This document shows positions 1 to 10,089 of a stretch of 13,880 bases of DNA, piece after piece (position 1 is the first letter of the stretch; every line of letters starts with the position of its first letter). The DNA lies in assembly GCA_035279525.1 (NCBI GenBank), contig DATEHQ010000191.1, forward strand, positions 1-13,880. The letters run 5' to 3'. Made by a program: the position numbers and the translations under genes. This DNA is from DATEHQ01 sp035279525. Its GTDB lineage: Bacteria > Chloroflexota > Dormibacteria > Dormibacterales > Dormibacteraceae. The notes beneath the pieces are model-generated. The model saw only the letters and a list, made by a program, of their open reading frames with translations. It was not told the origin of the DNA and did no database searches.

Positions 1-17
1 ATGCCACGGCCCCATCC

Positions 18-32
18 CCGGCCTTCGGCCGG
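18..32. repeat. small perfect hairpin upstream of the tandem repeat
   Basis: CCGGCC at 18-23 pairs with GGCCGG at 27-32 around a three-base TTC loop. It lies immediately before the first repeat hairpin, so four stem-loops are packed into about 110 bases. No T-run follows, so it does not read as a standard intrinsic terminator. It could belong to the 3' end of a gene lying before the window. Confidence 0.45.
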
Positions 33-34
33 TA

Positions 35-152
35 CTTCCCCGCCGAAGCGGGGAAGACCTACTCTCGGAAATCTCGCCCCGAAGCGGGGAAGACCTGCTC
101 TCAGAAATCTCCCCGCCCAGCGGGGAAGACCTGCTTTCAGACCTGCTTCCGG
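35..152. repeat. 36-bp tandem repeat with stem-loops, about three copies
   Basis: The core GCGGGGAAGACCT occurs at 48-60, 84-96 and 120-132, exactly 36 bp apart. Taken from the A before each core, the units are 47-82, 83-118 and a third from 119 that diverges after about 21 bases. Each core is the right arm of a hairpin: 35-43 pairs perfectly with 48-56 around a CGAA loop (9-bp stem), 77-81 pairs with 85-89, and 110-116 pairs with 120-126 (7-bp stem). The end of the array holds a shorter duplication of AGACCTGCTT at 127-136 and 139-148. The units abut with no spacers, so this is not a CRISPR array. It may be a REP-like element, and nothing in the window shows what it does. Confidence 0.8.
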
Positions 153-187
153 ATTTTCGGATTATCTGTGCGGCGTGGTGCGTTCCA

Positions 188-607
188 GTGATCGTGGCCC
201 GCAGCGCGGAGGAAGTACTGCGAAGAACGACCACTATCGCCGTGGTCGGCGCTTCTCGCGATCCCTACAAGGCCGGCGGCTCGGTCCCCGCGGGACTCCA
301 GCAACGAGGCTTTCGCGTCATCCCGATCAACCCCCACGCCGAAACGCTTTTTGGGGAACGCGTCTACCGGTCGCTGCTCGAGGTCCCCGAACCGATCGAC
401 CTGGTCGACGTGTTCCGCCCGGCGGCTGATGCGCCCGAGATCGCGCGGCAGGCGGTCGCGGTCGGCGCCAAGGCGCTGTGGCTGCAGCTCGACATCCGTT
501 CCGCCGAGGCGCGCCAGATCGCCGAAACGGCCGGCCTCGACTATGTCGAGGACGAGTGCACGGCGGTGGTGAGCTCCCTGCACCGGATAAGAAAGACCGC
601 GGCTTGA
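188..607 (+). CDS. CoA-binding domain protein (YccU-like Rossmann fold)
   Basis: This 139-residue protein is about the usual length for single-domain CoA-binding proteins of the CoA_binding_2 (YccU/YneT) type, small cytoplasmic Rossmann-fold proteins with no established reaction. The sequence shows the family pattern. A beta strand runs into the glycine turn AVVGASRDPYKAGG (residues 18-31), followed by a second strand ending in IPINPH (45-50). DLVDVFRP is at 71-78, and the strand ALWLQLDI is at 96-103. EDEC at 121-124 sits where relatives have a conserved cysteine. The start is GTG at 188; a second in-frame GTG at 194 is possible. No clear Shine-Dalgarno precedes either. The CYTH gene begins 23 bp after the stop on the same strand. 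Family assignment is good, but the biological role is unknown. Confidence 0.85.
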   Translation: MIVARSAEEVLRRTTTIAVVGASRDPYKAGGSVPAGLQQRGFRVIPINPHAETLFGERVYRSLLEVPEPIDLVDVFRPAADAPEIARQAVAVGAKALWLQLDIRSAEARQIAETAGLDYVEDECTAVVSSLHRIRKTAA

Positions 608-618
608 CGTCCGCCGGT

Positions 619-624
619 TAAATT
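619..624 (+). promoter_or_regulatory. possible -10 element for a leaderless CYTH transcript
   Basis: TAAATT stands out in GC-rich sequence six bases before the GTG start at 631, and no Shine-Dalgarno is visible. A TANNNT -10 box ending about 6-8 bases before a start codon is the arrangement seen at leaderless genes in several high-GC phyla. No matching -35 is present at standard spacing: TTGACG at 604-609 is too close. Suggestive only. Confidence 0.3.
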
Positions 625-630
625 GCGGTC

Positions 631-1263
631 GTGGCCGGAAGGCGCCTCAGACCCCAGCGCGACCGCAGCATCGAGTCAGAGCTCAAGTTCCGCGTCGCGG
701 GCCCCAACGACCACAGGAAGCTTCGCGCCACGCTTCGCCGCCTCGGAGCCCGATTCGACGCGCGCTACCAGGAGGAGAACTACCGCTTCAACGGCCCTGG
801 CAAGTCGACCCGCAACACGACGCTTCGGCTGCGCATCCTCAACGGCGGCCCGAAGGGCATGCTGACCGCGAAGGGGCCGGCATCGTTCAACAACGGCGTC
901 AAGATCCGCGAGGAAACCGAGATCGCGGTGCCCGACGTTCACGCGACGCTGGACCTGCTGACACAGCTCGGCTTTCGCGTGGCGTGGACCTATCCCAAAC
1001 GACGCAACGTGTGGATGATGAACGGCGTCGCGGTCACACTCGACGTGCTCGAATTCGGATGGTTCGTCGAGCTCGAGGGCCCGGCCGGGGTCCTGATCGA
1101 CATGGCGCGCAGCCTCGGCCTTGACCCCGCGCACGCGGTGAAAGACAGCTATTCGGTGCTGGCGCGCAAGTACATGCGGACGAAGAAGCCGGCCAAGGTG
1201 CCGGCCGTTCGAGTGGTGCCTCCCGCGGTTACTCCGCCGCCCGCGGCGGTGGCTTCGCAGTGA
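631..1263 (+). CDS. CYTH-domain protein (triphosphate tunnel family)
   Basis: This 210-residue protein has the defining CYTH signature ExExK as ESELK at residues 15-19, which in the family coordinates metal and triphosphate at the mouth of an eight-stranded tunnel. Other expected charged strand motifs follow: TLRLRI (64-69), KIREETEI (91-98), TLDVL (136-140), FVELEG (145-150) and a C-terminal KDSYSVL (171-177). Known members are class IV adenylate cyclases, thiamine triphosphatases and inorganic triphosphatases, and the sequence alone does not choose among them. Residues 184-210 form a Lys/Pro/Val/Ala-rich tail outside the domain, probably disordered. The start is GTG at 631 with no Shine-Dalgarno. 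It follows the CoA-binding gene by 23 bp and ends 18 bp from the convergent aldehyde dehydrogenase. The family is firm and the substrate unknown. Confidence 0.85.
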   Translation: MAGRRLRPQRDRSIESELKFRVAGPNDHRKLRATLRRLGARFDARYQEENYRFNGPGKSTRNTTLRLRILNGGPKGMLTAKGPASFNNGVKIREETEIAVPDVHATLDLLTQLGFRVAWTYPKRRNVWMMNGVAVTLDVLEFGWFVELEGPAGVLIDMARSLGLDPAHAVKDSYSVLARKYMRTKKPAKVPAVRVVPPAVTPPPAAVASQ

Positions 1264-1281
1264 TGAGGTGTCCCGGCGAAA

Positions 1282-2703
1282 TCACGGCTTTGCCTCTGAT
1301 TTCGTGGGGGATGAAGTCTTGGCGCCGTCCGCTGTCCGCAGGGGGCCGATCCAGACCGTCTGCACGTTGGTGAACTCTTTGATGCCGTACTCCGAAAGCT
1401 CGCGGCCGTAACCAGAGCGCTTCACGCCTCCGAAGGGCAACCGCGCGTCCGAGGCGACCATGCCGTTGATGAACACCTGCCCGGCCTCGACCTTCGCCGC
1501 CATCTGCTTCGCGCGGCTGACGTCACGGGTCCAGATCGTCGAGCCAAGGCCGTACACGCTGTCGTTGGCGACCCGCACCGCGTCGTCCGCGTCCTTGACC
1601 CGGATCACGGCGGCCACGGGACCGAACGTCTCCTCGTGGTAGACGGGCATGCCCGCCCGGACGTGGCCCAGGACCGTCGGTTCGAAGTAGTACCCCTCGC
1701 CGTCGACCCGCTTCCCCCCGACCAGAGCGCGCGCACCGAGCCGCACGGATTCATGGACCTGCCGCTCGAGATCGTCGACCAGGTCGCCGCGCGCCAGCGG
1801 GCCGACCTGATTTGTGCGGTCCATGGGATTTCCCACCTTGAGCGCAGCCACCGCTTTCGCGAAGCGGTCCTCGAACGCTTCGGCTATCGGTTCCTCGACG
1901 ATGAAGCGCTTGGCGGCGATGCAGCTCTGGCCGTTGTTCTGGTTGCGTGCCCGGCACGCGACGGTGGCCGCGGCATCGAGGTCGGCGTCCGCCAGGACGA
2001 TGAACGGGTCCGACCCGCCGAGCTCGAGCACCGACTTCTTCAGCGCTTTGCCGGCCGCCGCCGCCACCAGCTCTCCTGCCTTGTCGGAGCCTGTCAGCGT
2101 AACCCCGGCCACGCGGCTGTCTCCGATGATCCCTTCCACCGCCCCCGAGCCGATGAGCAGGGACTGGAAAACGCCGTCCGGCACGCCCGCCTCGCGGAAA
2201 ACCTCCTCGATCGCCAGCGCCGACTGCGGCACGTTCGACGAATGCTTGAGCAGCATCACGTTGCCCGCGGCCAGCGCCGGCAGACCGGCACGGAACGCCT
2301 GCCAGAACGGGAAGTTCCAGGGCATCACGGCGAGGATGACGCCCAGCGGCTGGAACCGGACATAGCTCTCGCTCGCAGTCGACTCGGCCGGCTCATCGGC
2401 GAGCAGACGGGCCGCGTTCTCGGCCAACCAGGCCGCGCTCCAGGCGCACTTTTCGACCTCCGCCTCTGCCTCGACGATCGGCTTGCCCATCTCCTGGGTC
2501 AGCAGGGCGGCAAAGCGAGCCTTGTCGGCCCGCAGCACCCCCGCCACCGAGCGCAGCAGCGACGTCCTGAGCTCGATCCCGGCGTCACGCCAGGAGTGGC
2601 GGGTGGCCCACGCCTTCGCGATCGAAGCCTCGATACCGGCCGCGTCGAGCTCGGGGAAGGTAGCCAGTTCCCGGCCGGTGGCCGGGTCGATGGATTTCAG
2701 CAC
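1282..2703 (-). CDS. NAD(P)+-dependent succinate-semialdehyde dehydrogenase-type ALDH
   Basis: This 473-residue cytoplasmic enzyme belongs to the aldehyde dehydrogenase superfamily and would oxidise an aldehyde to its acid with NAD(P)+. Catalytic features are complete: PWNFP with Asn130, the cofactor-site Lys153 in LLKHSSNVPQ, the Rossmann turn TGSDKAG (204-210), general base Glu227 in LELGGSDPF, nucleophile Cys261 in GQSCIAAKRF, and EETFGPV (357-363). Length and the KHSSNVPQ and GQSCIA contexts resemble the short Sad/YneI and GabD-like succinate-semialdehyde dehydrogenases, but substrate cannot be fixed by sequence. Residues after about 453 form a short polar tail. The start is GTG at 2703, with a purine-rich GAGGGG directly against it, an unusually close spacing. 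No better in-frame start is visible. Its 5' end is 28 bp from glgE on the opposite strand, and no gene for GABA or succinate metabolism is nearby. Confidence 0.88.
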   Translation of the reverse strand: MLKSIDPATGRELATFPELDAAGIEASIAKAWATRHSWRDAGIELRTSLLRSVAGVLRADKARFAALLTQEMGKPIVEAEAEVEKCAWSAAWLAENAARLLADEPAESTASESYVRFQPLGVILAVMPWNFPFWQAFRAGLPALAAGNVMLLKHSSNVPQSALAIEEVFREAGVPDGVFQSLLIGSGAVEGIIGDSRVAGVTLTGSDKAGELVAAAAGKALKKSVLELGGSDPFIVLADADLDAAATVACRARNQNNGQSCIAAKRFIVEEPIAEAFEDRFAKAVAALKVGNPMDRTNQVGPLARGDLVDDLERQVHESVRLGARALVGGKRVDGEGYYFEPTVLGHVRAGMPVYHEETFGPVAAVIRVKDADDAVRVANDSVYGLGSTIWTRDVSRAKQMAAKVEAGQVFINGMVASDARLPFGGVKRSGYGRELSEYGIKEFTNVQTVWIGPLRTADGAKTSSPTKSEAKP

Positions 2704-2719
2704 CCCCTCGAATCATGGC

Positions 2720-2723
2720 AGGA
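2720..2723 (+). promoter_or_regulatory. Shine-Dalgarno site of glgE
   Basis: AGGA lies eight bases before the GTG at 2732 and supports that start over the nearby ATG at 2715, which is in another frame. It sits inside the 28-bp gap between the divergent aldehyde dehydrogenase and glgE. Promoters for either gene must therefore lie at least partly within the neighbouring coding sequence. Confidence 0.55.
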
Positions 2724-2731
2724 TTTGATCC

Positions 2732-4773
2732 GTGGCCCGAGCACCGGTCAGACGGCGCGCTGCGCGCCCCGTCGCAACCTCCAAGCCTGCCCTCTTAGAG
2801 CTCCCCGAGGGCCGCCGCCGGGTTGTCATCGAAGCCGTCAGCCCCGAGATCGACGCGGGCCGGTTCCCAGCCACGCGGGCGGCCGGCGAGACGGTGACCG
2901 TCGAGGCCGACATATTCGCCGACGGCCACGACGCGCTGGCGGCGGTGCTCCGCTACCGGCACCTGTCCTCAGCCGGCTGGATCGAGGTGCCGATGGCGCC
3001 GCTGGCCAACGACAGGTGGCGGGGCGAGTTCGCCGTCACCGAGCTCGGCCGCTACGCATTCACAGTGGAGGCCTGGGTCGACCATTTCGCCACCTGGAGC
3101 AAGCAGTTCGCCAAGAGGCTGGAGGCCGGCCAGGACGTCTCCATCGAGCTGGAGGTCGGCGCCGGCCTGATCCAGGCGGCGGCGGCGAGGGCCGACGGCA
3201 GCGCTACCGACGCCAAGCGGCTGCAAGCCCTTGCGGCGTCGATGCGCCAGGCACGCACCGCGAGCTCGGCGCCGCTCGACGGCGAGCTGGCCACCTTGAT
3301 GGGCCGCCACGCCGACCGGGAGCTGAGCGTCACGTACTCCCGCGAGCTGGAAGTCCTGGTCGAGCCTGAGAGGGCGCGCTGCTCGACCTGGTACGAGATG
3401 TTTCCCCGTTCGGCCGGAGAGGCCGGCAGGCACGGGACCTTCAAGGACGTCGAGAAGCAGCTGCCGCGCATCGCGGAGATGGGCTTCGACGTGCTGTACT
3501 TCCCACCCATCCACCCCATCGGCCGGACCAACCGCAAGGGGGCGAACAACCGGCCGGCCGCGGCGGGCGAGCCCGGCAGCCCATGGGCGATCGGAGCGGA
3601 GGAGGGCGGGCACAAAGCGATCCACCCGCAGCTCGGGACCCTCGATGACTTCCGCCACCTGGTCTCGGCCGCGGCCGGCCGAAACATCGAAATCGCGCTC
3701 GACATCGCATTCCAGTGCTCGCCGGATCACCCGTACATCCGCGAGCACCCTGAATGGTTCAGGCACCGCCCGGACGGTTCCATCCAGTACGCGGAGAACC
3801 CACCCAAGAAGTACGAGGACATCGTTCCGTTCGACTTCGAGACGGAGGCATGGCGGGAGCTGTGGCAGGAGCTGCTCTCGATCTTCGTGTACTGGATCGA
3901 GCAGGGCGTCCACGTCTTTCGAGTCGACAACCCGCACACGAAGCCGTTCGCGTTCTGGGAATGGGTGATCGGCGAGGTCAAGCGCGACCACCCAGATGTC
4001 ATCTTGCTGTCCGAAGCGTTCACGCGACCCAGGGTGATGTACCGGCTGGCGAAGGCCGGCTTCAGCCAGTCCTACACCTACTTCGCCTGGCGAAACACGG
4101 CGCCCGAGCTCTACCAGTACTTCACCGAGCTGGCGCAGCCTCCCATCCGCGAGTTCTTCCGGCCCAACCTGTGGCCGAACACGCCCGACATCCTCACCGA
4201 GTATCTGCAGCACGGCGGGCGCAGCGCCTTCATGGCGCGGCTGGTCCTCGCCGCGACTCTGGGCGCCGGCTACGGCATCTACGGGCCGGCGTTCGAGCTG
4301 TGCGAGAGCCGCGCCCGCGAGCAGGGCTCGGAGGAATACCTGGACTCCGAGAAGTACCAGATCCGGCACTGGGACCTCGACGCCCCGGACAACCTGCGCG
4401 AGCTGATCACCCTGATCAACGAGATCCGCCGTGAGAACCCAGCCCTGCAGACGGACCGCGGGCTCCGCTTCCATCCGACCGAGAACGACCAGCTCCTGGC
4501 CTACTCGAAGAGCACCGCCGACCGGCGCGACGTGCTGCTGATGGTCGTCAACGTCGACCCCCACCACACCCAGGCGGGCATGGTCAGCCTGCCCCTGGCG
4601 GAGCTCGGGCTCGAAGGCGACCGCCCGTACCAGGCCCACGAGCTGCTGAGCGGCGCCCGTTACCTGTGGACCGGCCCGCGCAACTATGTCGAGATCAATC
4701 CGCACGCCATGCCGGCGCAGATCTTCCGTTTTCGCCGGCGCCTCCGCAGCGAGCACGACTTCGAGTACTTCCT

Positions 4774-4777
<4 letters not shown>
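2732..4777 (+). CDS. glgE: alpha-1,4-glucan:maltose-1-phosphate maltosyltransferase GlgE
   Basis: GlgE (EC 2.4.99.16) extends alpha-1,4-glucans by two glucose units at a time from maltose-1-phosphate. At 681 residues it is the usual family length. The N-terminal domain carries the GlgE-typical VVIEAVSPEIDAGRFPA (30-46) and VEADIFADGHD (54-64). The GH13 barrel begins near WYEMFPRS (220-227). Catalytic residues are visible: nucleophile Asp399 in FRVDNPHTKP, acid/base Glu428 in LSEAFTRP, and the third carboxylate Asp486 in NTPDILTEY. The 29- and 58-residue spacings match those I recall for Streptomyces GlgE (Asp394, Glu423, Asp480). The protein ends in HDFEYFL, as relatives do. GTG 2732 is the start, preceded by AGGA. 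The stop overlaps the start of treS-mak by four bases, implying translational coupling with the genes that make its substrate. No defect is seen. Confidence 0.96.
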
Positions 4778-8130
<3,353 letters not shown>

Positions 8131-8140
8131 CGATTCACGC

Positions 8141-10057
8141 ATGATCGCGCGCTCGCTGCTCAGCCCGTTCGACCTGCACCTCTTCAACGAGGGCACGCAC
8201 AGCCACCTGTTCGACCGGCTGGGCGCGCACCCATCCAGCAATCCGGACGGGACCTACTTCGCGGTGTGGGCGCCCAACGCGGACCAGGTCAGCGTGATCG
8301 GCGATTTCAATGGCTGGGACAAGTCGGCGAACGGCCTTTACGCACGCGAATCCTCAGGCATATGGGAAGGCTTCATCCCGGGCGTGCGCCACGGAGCGCT
8401 GTACAAGTACTACATCCACTCGCGTGTCACGCGCCAGGGCGCCGACAAGGCCGACCCGTATGCCACCTTCTCGGAGGCCCCGCCGCGCCAGGCGTCGATC
8501 GTCTGGGACCTCACCTACCAGTGGGGCGACGAGGGATGGATGTCCAACCGCGGCGCCACCACCGGCCGCGGCGCGCCATGGGCTGTGTACGAGATGCACC
8601 TCGGTTCCTGGATGCGCGTGCCGGAGGAGCAGAACCGGTGGCTGACGTATCGAGAGCTCGCTCCGCGCCTCGCCGACTACGTGAGCCAGATGGGCTTCAC
8701 GCATGTCGAGCTCATGCCTGTGATGGAGCATCCCTTCTACGGTTCGTGGGGCTACCAGTGCACGGGCTACTTCGCGCCGTCGTCGCGTTACGGAACACCG
8801 CAGGACTTCATGTTCCTCGTCGATTACCTGCACCAGAACGGCATCGGCGTGCTGCTCGACTGGGTGCCCTCGCACTTTCCATCCGACGAGTTCGGACTGC
8901 AGCTCTTCGACGGCACCCACCTTTACGAGCACGCCGACCCGCGGATGGGCGTCCATCCCGACTGGGGCAGCTCGATCTTCAACTACGGACGGAACGAGGT
9001 GCGCGGCTTCCTCCTCAGCAGCGCGCTGAGCTGGCTCGACCGCTACCACGCCGACGGCCTGCGCGTGGACGCCGTCGCGTCGATGCTCTACCTCGACTAT
9101 TCGCGCAAGCGGGGCGAGTGGATCCCCAACAAGTTCGGCGGGAACGAGAACCTCGAAGCCGTCGACTTCTTGCGGCGATTCAACATCGAGGTCTACAAGG
9201 AGCAGCCGGATGTCCAGACGGTGGCCGAGGAGTCGACCTCATGGCCCCTCGTCTCCCGGCCGACCTATGTCGGCGGCCTCGGTTTCGGGATGAAGTGGGA
9301 CATGGGCTGGATGCACGACACCCTCTACTACATGGAGCGCGAGCCGGTGCACCGGAAGTTCCATCAGCAGAACCTCACGTTCCGGATGCTCTACGCGTTC
9401 GGCGAGAACTTCATGCTTCCGCTCTCGCACGACGAGGTCGTGCACGGCAAGGGCTCGCTGCTGTCGAAGATGCCCGGCGACGAGTGGCAGAAGTTCGCGA
9501 ACCTGCGCCTGCTCTATGGCTGGATGTACGCACAGCCGGGCAAGAAGCTGATCTTCATGGGCGGCGAGTTCGGCCAGTGGAAGGAGTGGGACCACGACCA
9601 GAGCCTCGATTGGCACCTGCTCCAGTACCCGATGCACGGCGGCATGCGGCTGTGGGTCGGCGACCTGAACCGGATCATGCGCGAGGAGAACGCGCTGCAC
9701 GAGCTTGATTTCGAGCCGGCGGGATTCTCGTGGATCGACGCCAACGACAGCGACAACAGCGTTGTCAGCCTGATGCGGCGTGGGAGGAACGAGGCGGACG
9801 TCCTGGTCGCGGTCTTCAACTTCACTCCGGTGCCGCGGCACAACTACCAGATCGGCATCCCCCGAGCCGGGCACTGGCAGGAGCTCCTGAACAGTGACGC
9901 GCCGCTCTACGGCGGCGGCGGGCAGGGAAACCTGGGCGGAATCGACGCCACGCCGGTCGCGATGCACGGCCACCGCCACAGCCTGACGCTGACCCTGCCG
10001 CCGCTCGGGGCGCTGTTCCTGAAACCGAGCTCGCCCACCTCGGATAGTCCGGACTAA
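8141..10057 (+). CDS. glgB: 1,4-alpha-glucan branching enzyme GlgB
   Basis: GlgB (EC 2.4.1.18) cuts alpha-1,4 chains and re-attaches them through alpha-1,6 links. The protein has 638 residues, against about 730 for E. coli and mycobacterial GlgB. It lacks the N-terminal N1 beta domain and begins almost directly with the CBM48 module (FAVWAPNADQ 40-49, GDFNGW 54-59). The GH13 barrel follows, with nucleophile Asp310 in LRVDAVASMLYLDYSR, acid/base Glu363 or Glu364 in AEESTSWP, and Asp431 in LSHDEVVHGKGSL. WKEWDHDQSLDW, typical of branching enzymes, follows. The C-terminal beta domain contains a Gly-rich loop near residue 590. ATG 8141 starts ten bases after the treS-mak stop with no clear Shine-Dalgarno, so it probably depends on readthrough translation. 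As third gene of the operon it would branch the GlgE product. It is convergent with the GH15 gene 32 bp downstream. Confidence 0.96.
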   Translation: MIARSLLSPFDLHLFNEGTHSHLFDRLGAHPSSNPDGTYFAVWAPNADQVSVIGDFNGWDKSANGLYARESSGIWEGFIPGVRHGALYKYYIHSRVTRQGADKADPYATFSEAPPRQASIVWDLTYQWGDEGWMSNRGATTGRGAPWAVYEMHLGSWMRVPEEQNRWLTYRELAPRLADYVSQMGFTHVELMPVMEHPFYGSWGYQCTGYFAPSSRYGTPQDFMFLVDYLHQNGIGVLLDWVPSHFPSDEFGLQLFDGTHLYEHADPRMGVHPDWGSSIFNYGRNEVRGFLLSSALSWLDRYHADGLRVDAVASMLYLDYSRKRGEWIPNKFGGNENLEAVDFLRRFNIEVYKEQPDVQTVAEESTSWPLVSRPTYVGGLGFGMKWDMGWMHDTLYYMEREPVHRKFHQQNLTFRMLYAFGENFMLPLSHDEVVHGKGSLLSKMPGDEWQKFANLRLLYGWMYAQPGKKLIFMGGEFGQWKEWDHDQSLDWHLLQYPMHGGMRLWVGDLNRIMREENALHELDFEPAGFSWIDANDSDNSVVSLMRRGRNEADVLVAVFNFTPVPRHNYQIGIPRAGHWQELLNSDAPLYGGGGQGNLGGIDATPVAMHGHRHSLTLTLPPLGALFLKPSSPTSDSPD

Positions 10058-10064
10058 CAGGCCT

Positions 10065-10077
10065 GGCGGCCCCCGCC
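10065..10077. other. short GC hairpin between convergent genes
   Basis: GGCGG (10065-10069) can pair with CCGCC (10073-10077) around a CCC loop in the 32-bp gap between the convergent glgB and GH15 stops. There is no T-run on either strand and the stem is only five pairs. This is weak evidence for a terminator and is recorded because nothing better lies in the gap. Confidence 0.2.
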
Positions 10078-10089
10078 CCCTGGCGGACG

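Noticed and set aside
35..152. CRISPR array
   Set aside because: The 36-bp units abut directly with no spacers and diverge from each other. No cas gene is nearby.
1..429. Open frame starting with ATG at base 1, with a 12-residue Lys/Arg-Gly-Arg-Pro repeat
   Set aside because: It runs through the 36-bp hairpin repeat and then out of frame through the well-supported CoA-binding gene. The peptide is low-complexity and matches no family I know.
1636..3369. 577-codon plus-strand open frame opposite the aldehyde dehydrogenase and overlapping glgE
   Set aside because: It is Arg/Pro/Gly-rich and covers two genes with complete catalytic motifs. Long antisense frames are expected at this GC content.
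2969..4756. 595-codon minus-strand open frame antisense to glgE
   Set aside because: Its composition is that of a codon-position shadow with no recognisable domain, and it lies wholly opposite glgE.
4666..4773. 36-codon N-terminal extension of TreS-Mak upstream of GTG 4774
   Set aside because: It would lie inside the end of glgE, resembles no TreS N-terminus, and the GTGA overlap gives a natural coupled start.
10058..10089. Bidirectional terminator between glgB and the GH15 gene
   Set aside because: Only a five-pair GC hairpin is present, with no T-run on either strand.
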